DNA of 64,000 bases from Solen grandis (GCA_021229015.1 CM037790.1:52942771-53006770), one strand, 5' to 3'; shown: positions 33,480-45,872, counted from the stretch's first letter. Numbers and translations: made by a program. The notes: generated by a model from the letters alone, not told the origin.

Positions 33480-34950
33480 GACAGGGCGATGACATTATAT
33501 CCTAATAAGAAGTTACGTGCATCGCAGGGCTGTGTAAAACTCTTGGGGTTTTTGTTGTTGTACAGTGTCCGTTCGACTGTAGAATTCGACTGTAATTTTG
33601 GTCGTGCGGTTTTTCCACAATATCTGTGTTTTATGTGAACAGTTATGAAGGAAAATTATCCGCTGACTGTGGGAATTCACGATGAGGTATCGATACGCTG
33701 TTGTTTTGCGGATACGTTAATCTGCATAGGAACTAGAGTTTCGTTTCGAATGCTTTGTCGCGGAATAATGCACGGTGTTAAGTTTGCTTGCGCATGAATT
33801 TAATCACGAAGGCCGTAGACCTGAATGGTTACTTACAAAACAACTAAACGCAACAGCGTACATTTTTCTGCGATATAACACGAAATTCCATTCTATCACA
33901 AATACTAGACAGCAAAGTTTTAAAAATTCGGTTTATTTTATTACACTTTACTTTTGGAGTCAAATGACGCCATATGATTACACGATCTTTGAACCGTGCA
34001 TTACTTCCATGACAGTGAACAGACAGACAAACAGATCGGCAGACGAATTCGTGATACTAGAAAATTATCATTCTGAAAACGTTTATTATGTAGTGGCTCA
34101 AAAGTCTTTTTTTTTCTTGAGAAAGTCAAGTTTTGCCGAAATATTGATAGAGAGTGAATTAAATGTTTATTGCATTATTTCTCTATGGAAAATCAACATA
34201 TTTATTCCTCAAAACAGCTCAAGTGGTCGGTTGGAGGTTTTAAAAAAAATCTAAATGAATATTAATGTTTTATGTAAAACTCTCATTAATATATTGCAGA
34301 TGTTTGTAAAGGTGCGGCCAGAAACAGGTCTTAATGTGTTATAATATGACTACATATTTTTCGAAATAATTTATTCATCAATTTTCATTTAATTCTGTAT
34401 TAATATTTCGTGAATACGAAATATATATTTCAGCTAGTTGTCATGTCAACAAACAATAAATTTGTACATTTTCTCTAAATATAGGCATATTCTACAAATG
34501 AAAATCGTTCAAATATTCATTTAGTCTTACCTTGCGTAAGTAGGTCAAACAGTGATGTACGACAGCTATACACCGAAGAAATGACACGTGGTATCATGGC
34601 GGGATAGACGTGATTGAAAAATCTCTCCCATATGTTTTGTGAATTTAGGGGTTTTGAGGGTATCTTTCTTTCAAGGATATCTTCCTATCATGGAAATGAT
34701 GTTCGTTGTGTTCATTAACCTGGATTCTTCACACTGAAAAACCGCCAAAATGGAAATTTTTTGAAGAATTGAGGAACGTGTAATCCCAAGTGTGTTTGTG
34801 TTTACACAGCGATGTGATTGTTGTTGAACACTTGTGTCGTTACTTAACTATCTTGTTTGTCTCGTTTTGTGACTTCGTTTTGTGGCTTTTTGTGGCATTG
34901 GTGTATATAAGGATGTATAAAAGGATATAAGGATTTTCCTATATTGAATA
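33480..34950. other. Spacer and presumed 5' region of the plus-strand element
   Basis: A 159-codon frame at 33775-34254 has no motif and a composition like the flanks, so I do not call it a gene. The part from about 34550 may be the 5' UTR of the following retroelement. Confidence 0.4.
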
Positions 34951-35138
34951 AAGGATCATCATGTGTAAGTAACGTTTGCTGTTCGCTCGACTGTCCAATC
35001 GTCTAACTGCTTTTTATGTGCTTTTTGTGTGCTTCTGTGTTCAATTTCTAACATGGTCACACCAATTTCTACACCAAAAAGGGGGTTATCTTCTAGCAGT
35101 ACTCCTAGTCCTTCATCGTCGTCGAAAATGCCTACTAT

Positions 35139-35906
35139 TTGGAAAAACAAAAATTACCAGTAGAAACAAAAAACATTACAGATCAATCCCTCATAAGTAA
35201 AGATTCTGAGCACATTATCCAGTCTGTTATGAGTGTTTTGAATGAACAGATAAAAGAGGTAGTCAGCGAAAATGTGAGCTCTTCTTTGAAAGCAATGGCC
35301 CAATCAGTTGCAGACATTATTTCTGAATCCCTTAACGACAGAATGTCTGCATTAGAACTTGAAAATAAGCGTCTTAATGGACAAGTCCATCTTTTAACTG
35401 AAAAAATTAATGCATTAGAAGCCAATAAAGTCTCTGTTTCACAGCAAATTGAAAATGCAGAACAGTACTCTAGACGATCATGCCTTCGTATTTCTGGTAT
35501 AACTGAAAATCCAAATGAATCTACAGATGATATTGCCCGTGTCTGCAATGTGGAGCTAACCATGAACGATGTGGACAGATCACACAGAGTCCGACCTGCT
35601 AACAGCTCTGCACAGAAATCTCGTGCCCGCCCACCTGACATTATCGTGAAGTTTGTGTCCTATCGCTCCCGTACTACATTCCTAAAGAGTAAACATCACC
35701 TGAGGGACAGCACATCTTACAAAGGTGTTTACATAAACGAGGACCTTACACGGCATCGCGCTGCCCTCTTGCGATCCGCTAGACAACATGTCAAGTCCAA
35801 GACTTTGCTAAGTGCCTGGTCCTTCGATGGACGCATTTATGTCAAACTTAGTGATGGCTCTCGACGCTTGATCTCTTCACAGGAAGACCTCAACAATTTA
35901 GTCTAG
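35139..35906 (+). CDS. ORF1 RNA-binding protein of the non-LTR element
   Basis: 255 codons. Residues about 65-105 form a coiled coil (LELENKRLNGQVHLLTEKIN). EQYSRRSCLRISGI opens an RRM-like domain, with DVDRSHRVRP and DIIVKFVSYRSRTTF. YINEDLTRHRAALL and LSAWSFDGRIYVKL form the C-terminal domain. This is the L1-ORF1-like layout, which trimerises and coats element RNA. A likely older start is ATG at 35053, giving a Ser/Thr/Pro-rich N-terminus (MVTPISTPKRGLSSSS) in another frame that stops at about 35160. A one- or two-base indel near 35140-35160 has probably split it. Confidence 0.88.
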   Translation: MEKQKLPVETKNITDQSLISKDSEHIIQSVMSVLNEQIKEVVSENVSSSLKAMAQSVADIISESLNDRMSALELENKRLNGQVHLLTEKINALEANKVSVSQQIENAEQYSRRSCLRISGITENPNESTDDIARVCNVELTMNDVDRSHRVRPANSSAQKSRARPPDIIVKFVSYRSRTTFLKSKHHLRDSTSYKGVYINEDLTRHRAALLRSARQHVKSKTLLSAWSFDGRIYVKLSDGSRRLISSQEDLNNLV

Positions 35907-36050
35907 CTTCATTGTACAAACTCTTGAAGACTTCTATCCAAGCCACTTATATGTATACGCATATATTTATATAAACATCAGAATTAGTAATATACTCTAC
36001 TCACAGCTCCGTTACATAAGTGGTTAGTGTGGTATTATTTTATTATGTTG

Positions 36051-36110
<60 letters not shown>

Positions 36111-36270
36111 ATATGCATATGTGTTTATGTATATAAAGTATGTATATATGTATTTGTGTATATGTATTCATGTGTGTATGTATGTATGTATGTTTGTATG
36201 TATGTGTGTTTATGTGTATATATATATGCATATGTGTGTATGCGTGTATGTGTGTGTGTGTGTGTGTCCT
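36051..36270. repeat. TA run followed by TG/TATG-rich microsatellite
   Basis: About 26 TA units (36051-36102), then mixed tgta, tatg and tg runs to about 36268. Long frames on both strands here are repeat by-products. Confidence 0.96.
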
Positions 36271-37058
36271 TTCATTCATCGTGAATCAATACGAACAGTC
36301 GCAAAAATTCGCATACACGTGCGATCATGCAGGCATGCATTCAAACTCACTCCTATATACATCCGTGAGCGTAAACAGGCTTACATACATCCATCCAATC
36401 TCATGCAGACATGCACGCACGAAGAAAGGTTCTCTCTTTCTCTCACACACACACACGCACACGCGCGCACACAATATTGGTGTTTTTTTTTTAACGTGCC
36501 TCTGAACCAAGAACATGATCCAATCCATGAGTATTAAGTTACATCTACTTCTTATTTTAATTCATCATACATGTTCATATTAACTTAAACACGCTTATAA
36601 ATATTACCATATAAAACAATGCTTATCTGTCCATCTTCATGTAAAAAGACGTTAACACTTGTTGTTAGAGTCTGCCTGTTTGTTCTGTTGCATATATGCA
36701 TGTATCCGATGGGTTTGCCTTCTTTCTCGTTTTTAAGCTTAAAGGGTCAATATCCATAGCAGTTTGTAGGATATTGAATTGTATAGTTACCAAATATGCA
36801 ACTCTGTGATTATTCAATTGTACAGGCTATTTTGATTGTTATTCGATTTTTTTTTCTCTATGTCTATTGATTCCATATAAAATCCCCGACGTCCCTAATT
36901 TTTTATGCCCATGTCTAATAATGTATGTTATTCTAAATATAAATAAGAATTATTCACTGTAATAAATCTTAGGAGAGAAAATACCACATAAATAAATTTC
37001 CGATGCGTAAAGAACTCTTTCTCATTTTTCTTCGGTCTATCTTCTTTTTCTTCTTTGG

Positions 37059-39143
37059 ATGGTAGTAGTCCCCCATGTGAAGTTGCACGTGCAATGGCCA
37101 CGCGTCATTCATCGGTTGTGTTTATTTTACCCAATGGGTAATGATGTTGTAGGATGGCGTGTGGCCATTGGGGTTTTCTACTGTAGAACACGTTGTTCCT
37201 TGAGGCGTTACAAATATAATCTTAATGTGTTTGATTTCTTTCACCAGTCTGTACACAATGTTACTAATCATGTATCGTTCGTATTTAAAACCATATGTTT
37301 TTTAATGTTGTGTTATTCAATCGACTTACACTCATTGCACATATTTTTACTTATAATTCTACTTTCAGGAGATATTGAGGTTAATCCGGGGCCCGAAGCT
37401 GGAATATTAACTTTAAGTCTTTTACACCTTAACATAAGAAGCATCCGTAATAAACTTGATTATATTTCTGATCACTTTATAGCAGATCACGATATTTTAT
37501 GTTTTACTGAGTCCCACTTAGACAATAATGTACCCGATTCTATTTTCCTTAACGACTTTTCAAATGTAACACTTTATAGGAAAGATCTTTCGGCATACTC
37601 AGGTGGAATCCTTTTGTATGTTTCAAGTTGTTTGTATTCATGTCGCAGACATGACCTTGAGTTACCGTCAGTTCAATCCATATGGCTTCAGATTTCTTAC
37701 AAATCTACTTCATTTTTGTTATGTACAGTTTATAGGCCTCCAAATAGTACAATTTCTTTTTGGAATGATTTTAATCTAAGCATAGAAAAAGCTTTAGATG
37801 TAAATGAAAATATCATTATAATGGGCGATCTAAATGATGATCTTTTAAATAGACATACCCATAACTTGAATAATAGTATTTTAATTTATAACTTAACTAA
37901 TGTTATCAATGAACCAACTAGAGTCGCAACAACTTCTGCAACCCTAATAGATCCAATACTAATCTCTAGTAGTATAGACGTCTACAATTCAGGCTGTTTA
38001 GAAGTTGATAGTCCTATCAGCGATCATAAAGCTACTTTTATTCATATAAAGTCTATTTTTCCTGAAAAGAAATGTTCAACAAGAAAAGTATGGTTTTACA
38101 ATAGAGCAGATTTCACTTATTTAAATTCGTTAATAACTGCATACAATTGGGACTTCATTAATACTTTGTCTGTTGATCAAGCATGTGATACTTTCACTGA
38201 TATCATACTAGAATTTATGTCAGAATGCATACCATCAAAAGTTATAACTATCATAAAATCTGCATCCAAAATAATTGGTATCATGAGAAAACTAAAATTT
38301 ACAGTAAAACGCAAAGCGCTAAATCAAATATATGTATCATTCCTACGTCCAATTCTTGAGTACGCTTCCGTTGTATGGGATAACTGCACGGAATATGATA
38401 AAGAAAAAATAGAGAAATTACAAATTGAAGCAGGTAGAATAGTCACTGGTACCACGCGTTCCATCAGTTTGAACAATCTATATAAAGAAACTGGTTGGCT
38501 AACTCTAAATGAGAGAAGAACATACCAGAAAATTATGTTAATGTTTAAAATAAAAAATGATATGGTACCTGATTATCTGAATAGCCTCTTTCAAAGACCC
38601 GTTGACGAAAGTATTAGTTACAACCTCAGAAGTAACAACGACTTCATAGGTATTCACAGAAGAACAACACTTTTTGAAAAGTCTTTTGTTCCTGCATCAA
38701 TTGATTTATGGAACTCTTTGCCTATTTCACTTAGAAACATTCAGTCAATTGGCTCATTCAAACATAAATTAATCCAACATATGTTCTCTCCCTCTTATGT
38801 ACCTGCTCATTTTCTTCACGGGACGCGTCATTTATCTGTGTTACACACCAGAATGCGTAATAATTGTAGTGACCTGAAGAATGATTTATTCCTTAACCAT
38901 GTTACTGAAAATAATTTATGTTCATATTGTAATGTACCTGAAAATGCCGAGCACTTTTTTTTTCGATGTAAAAAATACAATAATGAACGTATCCAATTAT
39001 TCCAAGAAACAAGACATTTGCATCCTTTAAATTGCAATCTCCTTCTTAACGGAAATGTAACCATTTCTCAAGAAGACAACATAAGTATAGTAAATGCTGT
39101 CCATAAATACATCAAAAACACAAAACGCTTCAGGGAATATTGA
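37059..39143 (+). CDS. ORF2 derivative: 2A leader, endonuclease, C-terminal tail, no RT
   Basis: 694 codons without a stop. Residues about 75-102 are hydrophobic (TICFLMLCYSIDL, HIFLLIILL) and lead into SGDIEVNPGP at 103-112. The endonuclease follows: LLHLNIRSIRNKLD, ILCFTESHLD (catalytic Glu), SGGILLYV, YRPPNST, IIMGDLNDD and SDHKATF, all expected catalytic positions present. At about residue 397 the sequence passes from PSKVITI straight into KIIGIMRKLKF and FLRPILEYASVVWDNC, which in the full element lies after the RT palm. Blocks such as YRPVSLL and FADD are absent. The CCHC-like tail (CSYCN...HFFFRC) is kept. An in-frame deletion of the RT core is the simplest reading. Confidence 0.9.
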   Translation: MVVVPHVKLHVQWPRVIHRLCLFYPMGNDVVGWRVAIGVFYCRTRCSLRRYKYNLNVFDFFHQSVHNVTNHVSFVFKTICFLMLCYSIDLHSLHIFLLIILLSGDIEVNPGPEAGILTLSLLHLNIRSIRNKLDYISDHFIADHDILCFTESHLDNNVPDSIFLNDFSNVTLYRKDLSAYSGGILLYVSSCLYSCRRHDLELPSVQSIWLQISYKSTSFLLCTVYRPPNSTISFWNDFNLSIEKALDVNENIIIMGDLNDDLLNRHTHNLNNSILIYNLTNVINEPTRVATTSATLIDPILISSSIDVYNSGCLEVDSPISDHKATFIHIKSIFPEKKCSTRKVWFYNRADFTYLNSLITAYNWDFINTLSVDQACDTFTDIILEFMSECIPSKVITIIKSASKIIGIMRKLKFTVKRKALNQIYVSFLRPILEYASVVWDNCTEYDKEKIEKLQIEAGRIVTGTTRSISLNNLYKETGWLTLNERRTYQKIMLMFKIKNDMVPDYLNSLFQRPVDESISYNLRSNNDFIGIHRRTTLFEKSFVPASIDLWNSLPISLRNIQSIGSFKHKLIQHMFSPSYVPAHFLHGTRHLSVLHTRMRNNCSDLKNDLFLNHVTENNLCSYCNVPENAEHFFFRCKKYNNERIQLFQETRHLHPLNCNLLLNGNVTISQEDNISIVNAVHKYIKNTKRFREY
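37368..37394 (+). other. 2A motif GDIEVNPGP in ORF2
   Basis: A full match to the 2A consensus D-(V/I)-E-x-N-P-G-P. Skipping between Gly and Pro would release a leader of about 111 residues and start the endonuclease part with Pro. The leader's hydrophobic end adjoins the motif directly. Confidence 0.85.
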
Positions 39144-39144
39144 G

Positions 39145-41690
39145 AGACCATCCAGCTCTTATATTCCTCTTATTTTCTTCCTCTTCTTTCTTTTCTATTC
39201 TTTTTATACCTTTCTTTTTTAATTACACCTTCAATGTATGTTTTTTTTGTGTTTTTTTTCGTTTTTTTTCTTCTTTTTTGTTGTTAACTTTTACTATAAT
39301 TACCATAACTATTATTATCACTAGTAGTAGTGTTACCATTATTTCTACATGTATCTGCCAAGAACATATATTCTATTCCAGTCATATAAATTTATTTACA
39401 TGTTATCTCTTGTCAGGGGAGAGTCGAATCTAAGTTTGAGAACTTGTGACTCAACCCTTTTGTCTACAATTACAACACATATTCTGTTTAAAAAAAAAAA
39501 ATAATCTGTACCTATTTTTTTTTTTAAAAAAAAAAAGAAGAAATGACATACTATTTAAAGGCCAGGAAGAACATGTAAACGTGTTCACTATGCAGTATTC
39601 CTCTGCTACTCTTGCGCAATACACGAGGGTGTCTTTCTAACGATCAATAGGAAATATTAATGTGCAACATTGATTTGAACATAAATTCGTACGTTTAATG
39701 CGAGTTAACAGCAGTGTCGGAAACCAAACAGCGCTTATTCCGTTACTCCATACATACGCCCGTGGGATTATAATTAGCATTTGCTCGATATCGATTATTT
39801 CAAAAGCCGCGCCATTATTCGCAGTCCAACTAGGTAGTGGGGATTTTTGGACCAATAGAAACTCACGTACTTACGACACTTTGCAAACCTTTAACCGACT
39901 AACAGATTTTAGATCTTCAATTGAAGCGTACTCATTAATGTAAGAAGTATTTTGACTGGTTGGCGTACCTCGTATGAATATCGATTACGTGTAGGTCAAG
40001 TATCCCACGGCTGATAGATGTTATAGGCAGCCGTGGGTATCCGACGCTGGTTAACAGTGTTAATACTGTAAACATTACTTTTTACATTACATGAGTACCC
40101 AATATCGCCTATTTCGCCTCGTGTTAGGGTGCAACTGTCTGCTATTATGCACTTTTCCTGTGTTTAGCAAACCCATTCTTCTTCATTCTTAATAGTTACT
40201 ATACAAATATACTATTTATTTAACAAAGAGCTTTTAAACAAAGATTGGCAACTAGTCCAATTCTCAAAAAAGCCACGTTTCCAAATTTCATTTTTTTTTT
40301 TGAAAATTATTAAAATACGTCAATAATTGAAATAAACATATAAAATTTTAAAAAAAAAAAAAGTATCTGCATGATGAAAACTATGTAAATTATGTAATAT
40401 TTCGGCTACATTGGTTGAAGTAACTCGTAAATCATAAATCATTTTCAAGCTGAAAATAATTCCTTGCAGTAGAGAAATGATTATTTCATAATATGGTACA
40501 TTTTCCTCTGTGATTTTTCAATACTTTTTTTGAAAGATTGCAATATTCAATAATCTGTGCCTAAACAATACTGGCTTCCACTGACTTTTACAGGAATTTG
40601 ATCAACGGATTGGTGTCTGCTGTGAGGTATGAGTCGTAAGGTCATTCTGTTTTATTATTTTGTTATAATACAAACGCATTTCGATATGAATCTTTTTATG
40701 ATTGTTGAAATATCAGAAATGGGCAAATGAAATACACGACTAACTAGTGTAAACTCTTATTAATAATAGAATATAGAAATATGAAACATAACTTACCAAA
40801 GTCTTTAAAAAAAGCGTGTTTGGTACTGATAAATTATGCACGAATTCCCTAAGAATGTCGTTTTCGTCTTTCATGAAAATCGAAAATTGGCCATTTTCTC
40901 CGCTTTTAATTTATCAAATTATTGTTGTTGTTGTTGTTGTTGCTGTTTTCGGCTGACGGAGATCAAAACCTAGGTGCACGAGGACGCTTAACAAAAATTA
41001 TAAAACAAAATGGCCTAAGTAGGAATTTCACTAAAAGTGATTAAATCAACCGCATCCCACCTTGTCGTTATGTAAGTGAGGTGGTACGGGATTGAACTGC
41101 ACGTGACGAGCATGACTCCTAATTACCTCCCACTTTTGTGAAACAGGCATATAAAAAAAATGCTTGAAAAGGGTTAAACATTTCCTATATAAACCAACAC
41201 TAACCATTGTGGCCATACCACGTGGTATATGACGCCATTTCAAAGAGGTATCCTACAGTAACAGTTTTTGTTTTTTTACTATTAAAAACAAAAAAGGAAA
41301 ATCAAAATTAGTGGAGATAATTTTCTTACAGTTTCCATAATTATAGAGAATCACACCAGGAACAAATTAATGGGAAAAATGTGGGGGTCATGTGCACATA
41401 CATTTCACAGAAAGCCTCAAGAAAGAAAGAAAGTTTATGTCAGTGTCAAAAGTCATGAAAAATATGAAAATATCAAAGTGTTCTGTCGAAACTCCATTTC
41501 ATGACATACCTTTGATTTGTTAATTACCTGTACATTCTGCTTACGAGTGAATAGTGAATACATTTGTTTAATGTTTTGTCAGCAATCTAAACTATCTTGA
41601 TTTTGTTACAATACTGTTCAGCTTTACATCCACAAATCATGATTATTTGTCTTAAAATAAGACTGCCCGCATCATCTAGTTTGTTTAAAT
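39145..41690. other. Non-coding spacer with a dispersed segment
   Basis: The 3' region of the retroelement is pyrimidine-rich (39160-39300). Positions 40241-40545 are related in order to 61052-61495. A GTT run of six units is at 40922-40942. No gene is recognised; the frame at 41046-41243 has no motif. Confidence 0.55.
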
Positions 41691-42190
41691 TCCCACTGAC
41701 AGTATTTTAGTCCTTTAGAGACGATGTCTACTTTCATGAGGCCACGCATCTGCATAACGCCGTATACATGTGTCACAACATCAAACCCGGTCACATTATC
41801 CTGACTATAAGTATAGACATATTCAACAACCATGCTGCATATGTCTGTGCTATAGGCCAACCAGTCCTGGAACTACCCTTATTTGATGAGCGCCAAGCGA
41901 GGAGCTTCCACTATCATTTATAAAGACTTTGGTATGTATGTCGCGGTCGGAACCCATGACCTCTCGCTCCCGCGGCGGACAATCTAATCCCTCGGTGACG
42001 TGAGGCTGTGTTGCAAACGATCTGCTCCCTAGACACTTTGTGGTTAAACTAGGCTACGTCCTTTACATTTGATCATGAGCACATAAGGCAGAGAAATATA
42101 TGCGGAGCATCAAGCAAGGGAGCTATATCAGTATCATTTTTACGACTTTATTTTGTCGTGGTTTGGGATCGAACCCAAGACCTCCCGATT
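41690..42190 (-). repeat. Two family A SINE copies, fragmentary
   Basis: Pieces such as gagcgccaagcgaggagctt, a ggtatgtatgtcgcggtcgg block and a box B-like reverse (gggatcgaacccaagacct) match the copy at 6310-6600. One copy covers about 41690-42000; a second partial copy is at 42085-42190. Confidence 0.6.
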
Positions 42191-42199
42191 AATGATTTT

Positions 42200-45100
42200 T
42201 TAAGGTCTGTTTAAAGATAAACAAGATATGAATATATAATGTTAAAAGATAACGAAAATCAATGGAGATACATGCTTTTTATTGACGGGGATTAATTTAC
42301 ATTGTAGAGAATATAAAGTTAACTTTCACACCATAATGATTCATGACCTACAATGATACAGATATGACGTCACTCGTTACGACATAAAACTAGTTTCAGA
42401 ACAAAATGGCTGCGGGGAACCGCAGAAATAAGGAAAGAAAATAAACAACGTTTAAAAGCAACTGGGAACACAAAATATCACAGATTGCAGGATGCTATGG
42501 ACACAACAAAACAGATTTGAAATCTAGAATCTAAACCTACATTTACAAAAGCGAAAAAATAACAAAAACAACTGATGAGAGAACTTATCAATAGCATAAC
42601 TTCAATTTAAATAAGACCTTTTTGGATTGAAAATGTTCGAATTAATGAAGATAATGTATACAAAAACAACAATTAACTAAACACATTTTTAAGGCAAAAC
42701 GTCGGGAGTTATTGATCACCAGAAGGATAAACATGAGCGGCAATTAAGATTTGGTTGCCATGGTTACCCCCATCGTTTTATAAATAGACCGTTCGAGCAT
42801 TCCTTGTTATCGCCATAACTGATCTTGAATTATTTCAATATGGTTTTAATTCATACGCTTTTAACGATGTCTTACTTAATTAAGCCGTCATTTTAGAATT
42901 GAGGTGAAATTGCACATCACTTTAAAATATTCCAACACTCATTAAATTATAATCATTGTCCTACAAATGCTTAAAAAGATTCAGTGCAGATGCAAGCATC
43001 CATTGACATGGACTTAAAAGCTATTTTACTTAAAAGTCTATAAGATGCATTTACAATAAAATTCCTATGATCACTTGATGGATCATGTTAACAGTTTGAT
43101 GATGGATGGGTTACTTTACACCCAATAACCATATTGTGCGTGCAATATGTCTGCTGTTTCAATTTGTCAGTACATACTTATGGATCTGTATATATTGTTA
43201 AAAGTATTGTATTGTACTTACAACGTTGCTATTTCCATTATCTAATGATGTTTATCAAGGCACTCTGCTATATATATTTTCAATTTGTAATGGCGAATCG
43301 ATCTCTTTCATCATTAACGCTTTACTGTTGTCTCTCCAAAAGAAATGTGACAATGTTTACACTCTCCATATGTCATGACGAAATCCTGTCACCCTCTGGT
43401 TGTTGCATGCTGTTAAGGTAGAGTCCCCATAATGGTCCCGCTTCATTTCGGACCTCATGGCCTTTCACGGAGATAAACAAGTTTTCCTAATATTTCATTA
43501 GGATACCCTGGTTATCTTGGTAGATGTTAAGTGGTCCAAGACGTAGCGGAACCATTACGGGATGCCTGTTATCATTTTAGAGCAACGTAATAATAACACT
43601 ACTGCCTATACATTGACGAAACTTCGATTTGATGTCATACTGTGACGTCACTCAAAAAACACAGCAAAAAGAGCCATATTGTCAAGACAACGGTGTAATA
43701 ATTTCAAATTCAACACTGTAATATTGTAACGAAAGGGCGTCTACTTTTTCAAGAGAAATACTGGTGTTACCTCAAGGTAATCATATGGTGTTTTATAAAA
43801 AAAAAAATGGTGTTGCCTTTTATGCCAATGTTGTACCAAGGCAAGTAACCATAGTATGGCGACCACCATAATGTACATGTTAGGCCATGTCATGTCTAAT
43901 AGTTTTTTTTTGTTTTTTTTGTTTTTTTTTTACAAAAACACATGTTTTTCTACAAAAACACATATATAAGCATATAGCGTATTATAGACGGCCATGTGAT
44001 GATGCGGATCACAGGCAAATGCACGCTTGCATCTCAAAGCCAAACATGTCTATTTCAAAATTGCTCGCTTCACTTTTGTCTGTGACAACTTTTGTATTTA
44101 AATGTTGCATGGTTCACACCTGCCCCGCGTTTAGTTACCCTTTAAAGTCCATAACGTTAGCGTTTGTATCCCTGTTGTACTATAGCGTATAGAGTGTGAG
44201 CTGGGGACCAAATCCATAACAGTTGCGAGCGTTATGGTTAACTGAACGCAGTCCTGATGAAGATTGAAAATATATTTCTTGTTACGTTACTTAGGAAATG
44301 ACGCCAGCGAAAAATAAATGTTTATCAAATAAATGGGCTTTCTGCCACCAGACTTCTGCGAAAACATCTTGGTGGGACTTATATTAATGAAATAGGAAAC
44401 AGCAGAAATAAAACGGCATAAGTGATTACTAGACTTGGATATTGCATTTTCAATATTGTTATTTCTGATAAGTTTTTTTTTTATTAAACAATCAAAGACC
44501 CTGTTCCATGCCAGTATTTTAAATTACATTGCACTAGGTGCAGCAAAATATCAAACATAAATAATTTACGATACCTATGGAATAGTTTAACAAATATAAA
44601 CAAACTAAACTGCAGGAAGCAAATCCCTGTTCCGATTAATTCAAAGACAATGATAAATGTAGAATCAGTATCTCGGTTTATGTCGAAACACAAAATACAT
44701 CAATGAAAGAAAGAGAAACTACTACTCTCTGCCAATCATGATACTGTAAAATGCACACAATAAAATTTAAAATCCATTTCAGAAACAAAGAGAAAAATGG
44801 CAAAAAAAAACAACACAAATTCCTTTAAAATGAAACATTAATTGAAAAAATGAGAAAAGACTAAGAACAAAAGCTTTAGACACATATATATATAGACAAT
44901 ACTGAGCATTAACATATGACACTTTTTCCCTAAAAGTAGAAGGAAGAATGCTATCTGTTGCCAAGGAAGACTTAAGCATGTGTGATGTTCCACATTCACG
45001 ATTGCCAAGTCTCTCACCGCAGGTTTAACCAGGAAACATTCCGCTGTTTTCTGGCATTCCTGACAAAATTATATTCATGATCAGATTTACAATAACTACA

Positions 45101-45430
45101 ATTCAGCGACAGTTTATTACATTCTTTGAATTTTCTTTGTCAGTGATACTTTTGTCATTAATCTAACAAGATAATTGCGGTTAGTATACAATTGTTCGAT
45201 GTTTCGAATTTATTTAGGCCATGTGAAATAGTAATTCGACTCTCTGGGACTGATGCTAATGTTCGTTAGTTATCAAGAAATGAGAATGCTTTACGTTGAA
45301 GAAACGTTGATATAACACTAATAAATTGAGCTGAGTATTGTTCAAAACAACGACAAAAAGAAACGCTGTGTTCTCCAGTCTGACAGAATAATCAGTCACG
45401 TGATAAAACGTTACTATGACATCACGACGT
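42200..45430. other. Region 3' of the adenylate kinase gene
   Basis: Mostly featureless AT-rich DNA. An inverted-repeat element is at 43424-43562. The frames at 43134-43421 and 43887-44192 have no motifs. Confidence 0.5.
43424..43562. mobile_element. Short MITE-like inverted-repeat element
   Basis: TCCCCATAATGGTCCCGCT at the left and AGCGGAACCATTACGGGA at the right form imperfect terminal inverted repeats around 139 bp of non-coding DNA. Confidence 0.55.
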
Positions 45431-45502
45431 TCACCAAGATTTACTGTTGATGAATTCTTGCACATGCGTAAATATTTCATCAACGCTGCCTTCAGCGGTA
45501 AT
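45431..45502 (-). CDS. Adenylate kinase, last exon
   Basis: After the acceptor tctttcag the frame reads [17 protein letters not shown], ending INSKSW and TGA at 45431-45433. It is the final helix of the second AK domain, equal in place to [18 protein letters not shown] of the first. It is too short for an ORF scan and was placed by phase and homology between domains. Confidence 0.9.
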   Translation of the reverse strand: MTAEGSVDEIFTHVQEFINSKSW

Positions 45503-45802
45503 CTGAAAGAAAAAAAAATAACAACTTCTTTAATGATGTATTGCAAATTAAAACAAAAGTATTGAGTGAATACATATAAAATAACAAATATCCAAAAAAT
45601 GCACAGTTTCTTTAACAGGACTCTCTACCACCCCCACCCCCTTAACAAAACCAATATACAAAACTAGATGTGGGTGTTCCTCGGAACACTTGTGTCGCCT
45701 GCATTTAAGCATGTTTGATGAAAGAATTGACTAGAAAATCGATCTTTTGACAAATTATTGATAAAGCATAATCTATTTTGTGAGGTACAAAATAACACCA
45801 AA

Positions 45803-45872
<70 letters not shown>

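Larger units (their letters stand above)
34960..39430 (+). mobile_element. 2A-bearing non-LTR retrotransposon with RT core deleted
   Basis: ORF1 (35139-35906), a 1.15-kb spacer with AT and TG microsatellites, and a fused ORF2 (37059-39143). The layout matches the minus-strand element at 227-6015. Both ORFs are open over most of their length. The RT fingers and palm are missing. The outer ends are estimates, since no target duplication was found. Confidence 0.85.

Noticed and set aside
33775..34254. 159-codon frame on the plus strand
   Set aside because: No domain, motif, splice context or relative; composition equals the AT-rich flanks. The HEFNH-like start is a chance match without a zinc-protease setting.
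35183..35641. 152-codon minus-strand frame
   Set aside because: Antisense shadow of ORF1 at 35139-35906.
36027..36537. Several long overlapping frames with Tyr-Ile or His-Thr runs
   Set aside because: Products of TA, TG and TATG microsatellites on both strands.
43887..44192. 101-codon frame
   Set aside because: Starts in T runs and has no recognisable domain or splice context.
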